Below, one piece after another: positions 55,806 through 64,000 of a stretch of 64,000 nt of DNA. The stretch is from Melieria omissa (Eukaryota > Arthropoda > Insecta > Diptera > Ulidiidae). How positions within the stretch are numbered: position 1 is the first letter of the stretch; each line of letters starts with the position of its first letter. Both the position numbers and the translations under genes were made by a program. The stretch spans positions 97,396,040-97,460,039 of the forward strand of contig OZ020269.1 of assembly GCA_963971225.1 (NCBI GenBank). The letters run 5' to 3'. The notes below the pieces were generated by a model. It ran no database searches and was not told the origin of the DNA. It was given only the letters and a program-made list of their open reading frames with translations.

Positions 55806-58688
55806 TCATAGATCCGTGGACTCGACATCTGGTGTTGCTGTGGTCTCTTTGTCCAGGCCTAACTGGACCAGCTTCAGCTTGACCAACCTGTCAGTTTCGT
55901 TCCACAACCATTTGGCCGTTTCATCATTTTTGGCATATTTCGAAACGGCAGCAGGCTTACAATCGCTGAAATATTCACCACTGACATTATCCAGATCGGG
56001 ATCCAAAGCCGCATAAATTGTGGTCTGTGCGCCATTTGCGGTAGACTTCATGCTGGGCCACATCAGAACTTTAAAAATAAACCTAAAATACAATGAAAAA
56101 TGCAAAGCTTAGTTACAGAAAGTAATTTAAAAAAAATATTTTTTCTATTCACTTGGTTATGGGATATTTGAAGATGCTAAAATGTCGCATTAGTTCTGAC
56201 TCTACTCCACCCGGATGTAGCGCATTAACGGTCACATTGGTGTCTGCAAATTAAAAAAAAATTGGAAATTATAGCTATACATGTAAATAGTTTAAAATGT
56301 ATGCTAGGTAAATGACCTTTTAGACGATTTGCCAGCTCACGCGTGAACAGTATGTTGGCCAATTTACTTTGCCCATAGGCGCCAACAGAACTGTACGAGT
56401 TTTCACTCAACAAATCTTTGCGATTTATGTCGCCCATTTTGTGACCCAAACTTGAAACCACAACAATGCGGCTGGGCGCTGATTGCTTGAAAAGATTGAA
56501 AGATTGATTGAAAAGTTAGTAAATTCAAAGTTTTATATATGTTTATTATGAAAACAATTAATATTCACTAATTAATGTTTACCTTTAGCAAATCCAAAAG
56601 TAAATTGGTCAGCAAAAAGTGGCCAATATGATTTACGCCCAGCTGCATTTCGAAGCCGTCTTCAGTTTTCATATAAGGACACATCATAACTCCAGCATTA
56701 TTGATCAGAAGATTTAATCTGGTATGTTCTTTAGTGAATCTATATAAATGATTTATAGTTTTATAGGACAGCAAAAAGTCTAAGTTTGAAATTTTACTTG
56801 TCGGCAAATTCTTTGATGGACTTGATTGAAGCCAGATCCAATTTTTCTGCATAAATGCTTTTGTTGCCAGTCTCGGCGATGATCTCCAGACGTGCCTAGA
56901 AGAGTAATGAAGCTCGTTTAAAACTAGGAATTTAAGTAAAATTGACTAAAATATGAAATGAGTTTTTCAATAAGAACATTTATATATTTACTGATGTGGT
57001 CCCATGGCCTAAATTGACCATTACTCATCATGATGATGCAACTAATGAGTTCCGGTCGCATGAAATGGGGTAGGTGGTCACTTATTTCTGAACCGAAAGA
57101 ATAAGTTGTTGCTATTTTGCACATCTACCAATACTACTTCATCTACTGGTCAAAAAGTTTTTAAATCGGTTCAAAAACAGGGGCGTAAAAGAAGTATAAA
57201 TGCTGTATGGGCCCATTAACACCAGAATGGTCCAGGAGTCAAAATTACTTCATTGAGGTCTTTTATTAATTTTTATTTTTACGATCTTTGCTAATTTATA
57301 AAGCCAAATTAAATACAAAACACAAACATTTGTAGCTCTATTTACAAAAATCCATATGGGCACTTAAGGAAGGTTGAATTGGCCGTTCATTCTAATGTTC
57401 ATACTTCAATCCTTATCTGTTTTACTTTAATCTCAAAGTAAGCAAAATATGAACCAATTTATTAGATTCATAAAGGGCATTTAAACACCCTGTTGGACCT
57501 GAGACAACTGGTTGCCAAAATTCATTGGTTTTTGAACTGGTTTTTTGTAACTAGTTGTCTGAGTAACTGTCGGCAAATGCAGAAGTCAGTCAGTTCGCCT
57601 CTAATCGTTAATATTCTGTGTGCGCTTTTATAGGCGAGAATAGTAGATGAAAATGAGAAAGAAGTCTGATCTTACGATATTATTGTTACAACAAAAACGT
57701 AGAAATGTACGAATTTTTTAAACACGTCTGTTTCTATGACTCGAGGCTCGTTGAAGGATTTCAGTTGCAATTTTGCATGGTTGCGTGAAGCAACAAATTT
57801 AAGCAGAAGCTGAAAGGTATGTGTCAATAAATTTGATGATGAGGATATTGTATTGAAGAAGTGTTTTAGTAAGTCCAAGTTCATCTTGTTTCATCTTTAC
57901 GTGCATCAATATTTTTTTTTCATTCGCAACAAATTTTTGGTTTTTGAAAATATTAAAAAAAAAAATTATTGTTGAAAAATGTCTTTGAATTTATTTTCCA
58001 ACCCAGAAAAACCAGTTCTCAAACTGCTTACTATGTAACTGGTTTGGAAACTGTTTTACTTCGAACTTTTTTTGGACAAGTTACGAATGGATGCAGAAGG
58101 GAACAAATGACTGTCGCCTAGGACACCGCCACGTTAAAAGGGTGAGTTTGCTTCAAAGAAAGGAATCGGTTCTGAAGTCAGCTATGACTGGCAAGCAACC
58201 AGTTGAAAAACTACATTTAGACCAGTCCGAATTCCGACAGGGCAGTTACCCATACCCACACACAAACAGGTATGTAGGTGTTTGTATTTAACTTTCAATT
58301 TCCTTTAGTTCGCCGCCCACTCACCTTTTCGCACTTTTCCATATCGCGACAGGCCATGTAAACCGTAGCGCCGCGCTTAGCCAATTCACGCACTGTTTCT
58401 TTGCCGATGCCGGTATTGGCGCCAGTCACAATCGCCACCTTGCCCCGGGCCGATGTGTGTTTGCGATACTTGCCGCCCTGCATGTAGTATCTAATCAAAT
58501 AATTTATTTAATCCAATAATTTAATATTTTTATTTTTTAATGTGTTTCTTTTCTCCATCACCCACATTCTTCAATAAATGCACAAACTTTCAAAAAACAA
58601 TATTTGTTTGTACTTACTTGAATGCCAGTATTAGGCCGGTGATGCCAACAATCCAGCCCCATGGCAACAGTTGACAAATGCAGGTCAT
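55806..58688 (-). CDS. Retinol dehydrogenase-like SDR, copy B, seven exons
   Basis: Tandem paralogue of copy A with the same seven-exon structure and intron phases. Exons: 58618-58688, 58325-58490, 56798-56895, 56583-56739, 56317-56485, 56153-56243, 55806-56082, for 342 residues. It keeps [17 protein letters not shown] and the YGQSK catalytic pair. The N-terminal anchor is [14 protein letters not shown]. Compared with A, exon 6 is two codons longer and the C-terminus has four extra residues ([12 protein letters not shown]). Exon 2 is about 96% identical in DNA to that of copy A, higher than the other exons appear to be. Confidence 0.93.
56896..58324. other. Intron 2 of RDH copy B
   Basis: 1.4-kb AT-rich intron with no recognised repeat. 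It is not obviously similar to intron 2 of copy A. Confidence 0.4.
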
Positions 58689-59296
58689 CCTTTGTGTAAT
58701 TGTAAAGTTCAAAGTTCAATCCAACACTTTAGAAATATAAACAAAAATATAAATTCAACGAATTTTTGAGCGGTCTATCGCTTGCAAGAACTGACTGCAC
58801 ACTGAAACATATGCGAGACAGTAGTTGGGCGATAAATACGCAGTCATTTTTGTGTTTTTGGCGCATGACGTCAGTGAGCCTTTTACGTTCATACATACTT
58901 CAAAAGTTCGTTTCACTGTTGGGTAAAGTCATTTGGGGATTAGGGCTTTTGCGATAATTCGCTTTATATATCTCACATTTGTTACCTACCGTCCAAAGTG
59001 CGAGCCCTGCTGTTTAGTACGAAAGACGATTTTGAAATGCGGGTTAGTTTTCTCTGCGTTCGCGCCCATCAACTGAAATAGTGTTGACGTTGCGCGACAG
59101 TGTTTTGTTGCTGTTTGCTGATTTTTTGCATATAAAAGTAGTAAATTAGCCAACGTTTTGTGTATTTTGTGCCTGAAAACACAAAAGCCTTGTGTTCTAC
59201 AAAATTCATTGGAGCATGCGATTTTCATTTTCTGACGCGACAAGTATTGTTTAAAAGGGATTCTGGAACAAGTGCAGAATACCATACTGTGTGAAA
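58689..59296. promoter_or_regulatory. Upstream region of RDH copy B (inferred)
   Basis: Positioned to hold the copy B promoter and 5'UTR. No core motif assigned, no other gene seen. Confidence 0.25.
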
Positions 59297-59300
59297 ACAT

Positions 59301-60270
59301 TTGTTTTTTATTGAAAAAAGGAGTATTTTTGTATTCTAAAAAACTTTACATTTTGCGACGAAAACATTTATAGGGGACGTGGTTTGGGACGAAGTCCCAG
59401 TTATACATATTTCCGAAATTCTTCCGAAATTTTCAACCGAAAACTGTATGCACCTCTGGGCTTTAGATATTTATTTAGATATTGCCCAAGTGTTTTTAAT
59501 ATAGTAGGTATTTTGTACAATCTCCACATCAATGTCTGAATATGGTGACGAAGGTGATTTTGAAATTGTTACCAAATATCTCGAAAACCAAAAATCGGAA
59601 AACTTGTTTGACCCCAAATTTGAATCGTCCGACCTCATTTCACCTTAAAAAACTGTTTCATTCGAATATTGATAAAAAAACCGCTGGGCTTATATTGATA
59701 CATAATTTCAAAAGCATTGAAAAACATTAAAAAACAATAATATTTAAAAAAGTAACTATGCAGTCTTTCTAAAAATTGATCAAACTCTTGAAAACATATT
59801 TACTTTTTTCGCATAAAACCAATATTATAGCCAGAATATATATTTCTAGTTAGGTGTTCGATAAATCAAACATGTCGAAAACCAAAAATCGGAAAATTTT
59901 TTTGATCCCAAATTTAAACTGTCCGACCTCATTTCACCTTAAAAAAAACTGTTTCATTCGAATATTGACAAAAGAAAACAGCTGGGCTTATATGGGTTAA
60001 TGACTAACTAAACTTTTTCGAAAAAAAACGTTTTTTTTTTAATTATGTAAAACAAAATATGTTTCGCTTATTATTGGTACATATTACATACCTTATGTTA
60101 AACATTATTCGAAAGAGGAAGAAAATACCTTTCATGTGACACCTAAATTGTTAGAATCGGTATATAACTGGGACTTTGGAGGTGGACCACGCCCCTATAA
60201 ATGTTTTCGCGGCAAAATTTTAAGTTTGTTGTACTTAAAAAGACTCCTTTTTCCAATAAAAACAAAAAAC
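59301..60270. mobile_element. ~1-kb element with ~110-bp inverted ends
   Basis: Left arm 59301-59410 and right arm 60160-60270 are imperfect inverted repeats; shared words are GAAAACATTTATAGGGG, AGTCCCAGTTATA and GAAAAAGGAGT. The interior holds two head-to-tail partial copies of the TTAA MITE family seen at 21673. The arms are too long for a simple Tc1 element. No duplication was identified and no transposase seen. Confidence 0.65.
59545..59996 (-). mobile_element. Partial double copy of a TTAA MITE family
   Basis: Read on the minus strand from 59996, the sequence starts CCCATATAAGCCCAGC after TTAA (59997-60000) and follows the 21673-22148 element for about 300 bases. It then restarts with ATATAAGCCCAGCGG near 59693 for another 150 bases. 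So one copy was truncated by, or joined to, a second copy in the same orientation. Confidence 0.75.
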
Positions 60271-60275
60271 ATTTT

Positions 60276-61700
60276 TAAGAAAGAGTAGTCTTCTGCACTT
60301 AAGCCGCGATTTGCGAGTTTCTGTTTAAATGAAGAATATCTTAAACATTTTATTGATTAGTTTTGTTAAAATGTTATTCATTATTTCAACTTTATTACAA
60401 GAGAAATTAAATTTATTGTCCCTACTTGAGTGGAACTGCCTCCTATGGCCTTTGGCGACTTTACATGTTTAGCAATTCTCACACTTAATACAAAAGAAAC
60501 AACTTAAAAGTTGTTCAAGCTAAACTTTTTCCACAAATCTATTCATAACACACTACAAAAATGTCATTCTTATCATTGTCTTCTTCGCCTCAAAAACCCT
60601 GTAAGGCTGTTTTAATGATAATTTCATTGCTTCTGCAGCAAAAAAAGGTTTTTTGTAGTACCCAAGAAATTGAGACTCTAAAGTTGTGACTTTTTGTTTT
60701 TAGTGACAGAATGCTCAAAAAATAAATTATTAAATAAATTAAATTAAACTTTTTGGCTACAATAAAATGCAACACTGTAAGGGCAAAGTAATGGAGATGA
60801 GAGTGGGTGCAGCTGGTTTGCTTGTGTTGCAACTTGAAATTAACGTTTTCCTGCGCCATAAAAATTTAAATTTAGCATCGTTATTTTTGGCAACGGTGCT
60901 TTTAATTATTTACGTAAACACATTCATTGGGTTTTTGCACTCATGCAAACTGCACACATTATAAACTGCAAATATGAATTGAAATATCTTTTTCATATTG
61001 TTAAACTTTCGGCTTTTTAATTCTGCAGTAGCCATTACAACTTACTTTCCACTTTCTGAACTATGTATAAATAAATATCCAAACGTATATAGTCAAGTGG
61101 AGCGTGCAGAGTTTTGGCTTTCAAACCCCTCAAATACTCAAATATCTGTTTGCAATTGAACATATTTTAGTGGAACCAGTGATACATGTTTGCCTAAATT
61201 ATTTGGTTTAATACGTGTAAAAAATTATTTGTTGTTTTTTATTAAATATAATATAGCAAAATTGCAAAAGTGTAAGCAATTTGTATTTAAGTCCATAAAT
61301 CAATGCTTGGTATTAATTTTTTGAAGATCATTAATTAATGCAAATACTCATTCTGACTATGTTTTAAGTGATTCATGCGAAAAGTGTAATTTTTAATTAA
61401 CTTTTCGATTATAGCAGCCGTTGTTGTTTTCCCAGTGATTTCAACAACAAATAATCTAAAGACATTTAATCACATAAACTAGGCGGTAGATTGACTGATC
61501 GAAACGTGAGATAAAAATAGCTTAAAATAATTTAACGATAGCGAAAACCATTGACAGCAATGTTGTGGTCAAAGTCTGTTGTCAACTTGTAAGAAATAAG
61601 AATCGATTATTTTGCTGGATAAAAACCACTTCAACAAAAACGTTCTGAGTGTGATTACCATTAAAAACGTTACAATTCACAATGTTGTCAATGTTGTCAG
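60276..61700. other. Intergenic spacer without recognised features
   Basis: AT-rich. The opposed short ORFs at 60590-60964 have no recognisable domain. Confidence 0.35.
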
Positions 61701-61708
61701 ATTGATAT

Positions 61709-63189
61709 TAGGTCTGTTTGGGTACGGATAATTTATACGAATTTGTACAAATTTTACTGGATTCTGTTCAAGGCAAAGCCATACAGGTAAAAGCGTCAGA
61801 GCAGCAACAAAATTTTCAATGTATTTTGTTTTTGTTTTCTGAGTTTAGGTTGTCAAAATTCGCCAATCAAAACAAAGCTTGATTTTTTCATTTTTAAATT
61901 GTCACACTTGTACGCAGGCGTTTTAACTATACACCAATACCTCGCTTTGTGTCGTTTCGTTTTGCGTTTTTTCGAAGTTGCATCGCTTCTGAATTAGTAC
62001 TAATTTTCACTGTGCGTCGTTAGATTTTCGAAGTTGCGTTGTTTTGGGTTCGAGTATTTAATTTTTTTTTGAAATTTACTTTTTTTTTTCCTAAATGATG
62101 TCACGACTTTTGTTTCTAATTGCGCCATGCCATCAAAACTCGGGGATTCCCTTTCTAACTTTTTTGAAAGAAAGCCGACTTACGACAACAGCCACTATGG
62201 ACTCATCAGACAGTGATTAATTTTTATTTTGTTCTTATAAATTAATTGAATATTTTATTTTGTTTTAATTGAATATGTTTTTTTGTTTTTTGTATGTATG
62301 TAATAAAATTTTATATTATTTTTGGTTTTTTAAATGTTTACTTTGTTCAATTTTCTTTTTAAAAAGTAGTATTTTCGTAACCCTGGAACCTATCTTCGAT
62401 CTTTACATGGTTTGCTATAGAAAATCATAATTCACTTTGCGTCGTTTCAATTTGCGTCGTGTTTTTTTGGAACGTAACCACGACGCAAAGTGAGGTATGG
62501 GTGTATAGACCTTTTCCACCGCAAAAAAAAAAAACAAGTCAGCTGATTCAACGAGGTCACCTGCATTAATTCGCCTTGATCCGGTTTGTGTACGCCAAAT
62601 CTCTTGCAACGAGAGAGAAACTGAGAGTGTAAAGTGACAGTTCATTTCATGAGAATTCGCGAGTTTTTACTGTAAAAATTTTGTCCAGTAACTTTTAGCC
62701 AGTAAGAAGAAAAACAAGAAAAACATACGACCGGCTGCCATATGTTCGACTGCAAAGAAAACGAATTTTTGCAAACATTTGAAGGCAAATGGAACGAGCA
62801 AAGAATTTGTGCGTTCGCGAGTCTGCTGGCCCACAACCACCTTGCTCAGCTCTACCTGCTACAGCTGAAAGGGAAAAATCTCAGATTGAGCCCAACAAAC
62901 CATTTTCTTTTTGTTTGAAATGTCTGATTAAACTTAAGTTGCTGTAGCGATAGTTTCAAACCTAAAAGACAACTTTGAAAAAAACTGTTTCACTCTTTAA
63001 CTCTCCTGTTTACACCCTTTTTACTGTGTATTGTGAATGTGCCAAGTCCCACTGGTGTAACTAAGGGTTAACGCTTGCAATTGCTTACAAACTACTGTTT
63101 GTTTACTTTTTTGAATAGTTGAATTTTTAAGAGCGTAAACTCGCTTACTCTCTTTATATATTTACTGAAAAAGTTCCCAAACAGACCTA
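61709..63189. mobile_element. 1.5-kb element bounded by 14-bp inverted repeats
   Basis: TAGGTCTGTTTGGG at 61709-61722 is exactly inverted at 63176-63189. Flanks TTGATAT (left) and TTGATGG (right) share TTGAT, suggesting a 7-8-bp duplication of the hAT or P type that has drifted. A 580-bp MITE is nested inside. No transposase was recognised. Confidence 0.55.
61928..62507. mobile_element. 580-bp pogo/Tigger-type MITE, ends TATACACC
   Basis: The left end TATACACCAATACCTCGC and the right end, complemented, TATACACCCATACCTCAC, continue as CTTTGYGTCG; 24 of 27 bases match. TA/TATA lies at both ends. A short frame near 62129-62220 ends in MDSSDSD-stop after LTFLKESRLTTTAT, perhaps the tail of a deleted transposase. 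It is nested in the 61709-63189 element. Confidence 0.75.
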
Positions 63190-63248
63190 TTGATGGTAAT
63201 GTCACATTTGACTTACTCATACTTATGGCACCATATCTCTAAACTAAA

Positions 63249-63775
63249 CCCTTTCGATCCTAAAGTTGAGTGAGAACAACTTCTCCTATTTATCATCTTA
63301 TAGCAAAAGCTACGACTGATTTATGGGTTTAATTTAAGTAGGCACCAACAAATTAATATTTTTAGAAATGAATTAAAAGCAAATTACTAAAATTGTACCG
63401 TTATCCCCAAAATAATTATCAATAATTTGAAGCGATATCAGGGAAAGTTTGTGTTCTAATTGAAGTTTACGAATTGGGCGCATTTGATCAAAACACTGTT
63501 TCTTTAATAATGGTTAAAAAACAAAAAGTGACAATTTTGTATTTTTCCGAAAATATGAAATAATTTTTCTGTAATAAAAAACTATTGATACAAAATTTAT
63601 TTAACCCGTTTTAAGCTAAAACTGTTCAAAAGTAAATTAGCTCTAGAATTCTAACAAAAAAGCGTGGCGACTTCAAATGTCGTGTGAACAATTCTTAGAC
63701 AAATATTAAATGATTTAAATACTAAAAAATTGCTTTTCAAATCCAGACACAGAGTAAAATTCGAGGTCGAAAGGG
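63249..63775. mobile_element. Possible TTAA-type MITE, ends CCCTTTCGA
   Basis: The left end is CCCTTTCGATCC and the right end, complemented, CCCTTTCGACCTC. TTAA follows the right end (63776-63779), but the left flank is TAAA, so the duplication is imperfect. It is 527 bases and non-coding. It shares its first eight end bases with the 54343-54820 element. Confidence 0.5.
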
Positions 63776-64000
63776 TTAAGTAGCAAAATTAACTTTTGTA
63801 TACACGTTAAGTACTTACAAACAAATGTTTGTGGGAAAATATAATGATGATATGAATAAGTCTCAACAAGCAAAGTAATTTCAACGATTACGTGCACTAA
63901 TTAGTACCATTAAATCTTGCTTAGAGGTAGATATATTTGCATAACTCAGGGTTAATTGGCCCTCATTGAATGCGACGTGTTGCTTAACTAAATCGATCAT

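Overview
This window is eukaryotic genomic DNA. It is AT-rich, with multi-exon genes, GT/AG introns, long non-coding tracts and many transposon relics. The proteins look like those of a higher fly (Brachycera; I would guess an acalyptrate such as a tephritid, but the sequence alone does not prove it). From memory, Pgi, lines and 128up lie close together on Drosophila 2R, so this is probably a conserved block; a synteny check would settle it.

I assembled nine protein-coding genes by hand, joining exons by reading frame, splice consensus and intron phase. From left to right they are: Pgi (glucose-6-phosphate isomerase, minus, 828-10023, first coding exon isolated by a 7.3-kb intron); lines (plus, 13406-16486, one coding exon); an unidentified two-membrane-segment coiled-coil protein (minus, 22472-27097, four exons); an ARL6IP6-like three-segment membrane protein (plus, 32451-36058); an OB-fold protein (minus, 37035-37929), divergent from 128up/DRG1 (plus, 38725-40228, six exons); Pds5, the cohesin regulator (minus, 42141-48285, 13 exons); and two tandem retinol-dehydrogenase-like SDR genes (minus, 49976-53040 and 55806-58688, seven exons each). 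They do not form one pathway. They cover glycolysis, segment and gut patterning, a ribosome-associated GTPase, sister-chromatid cohesion and retinoid or lipid reduction.

Most of the remaining sequence is transposon debris, and the most unusual content lies there. Two tRNA-headed SINE families have clear target-site duplications (15 bp for one; 12 and 14 bp for two copies of the other) and share a common central domain. One SINE and one MITE are nested inside a decayed Tc1/mariner copy in Pgi intron 1. A 1.2-kb Harbinger-type element with a 3-bp duplication and remnants of both its genes sits in a Pds5 intron. At least six elements are flanked by TTAA, begin with CCC or CAC and are mostly 470-500 bp long; they look like several unrelated piggyBac-type MITE families. 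Further palindromic Tc1/mariner-type MITEs are scattered through introns and spacers. I saw no rRNA, true tRNA gene or CRISPR array.
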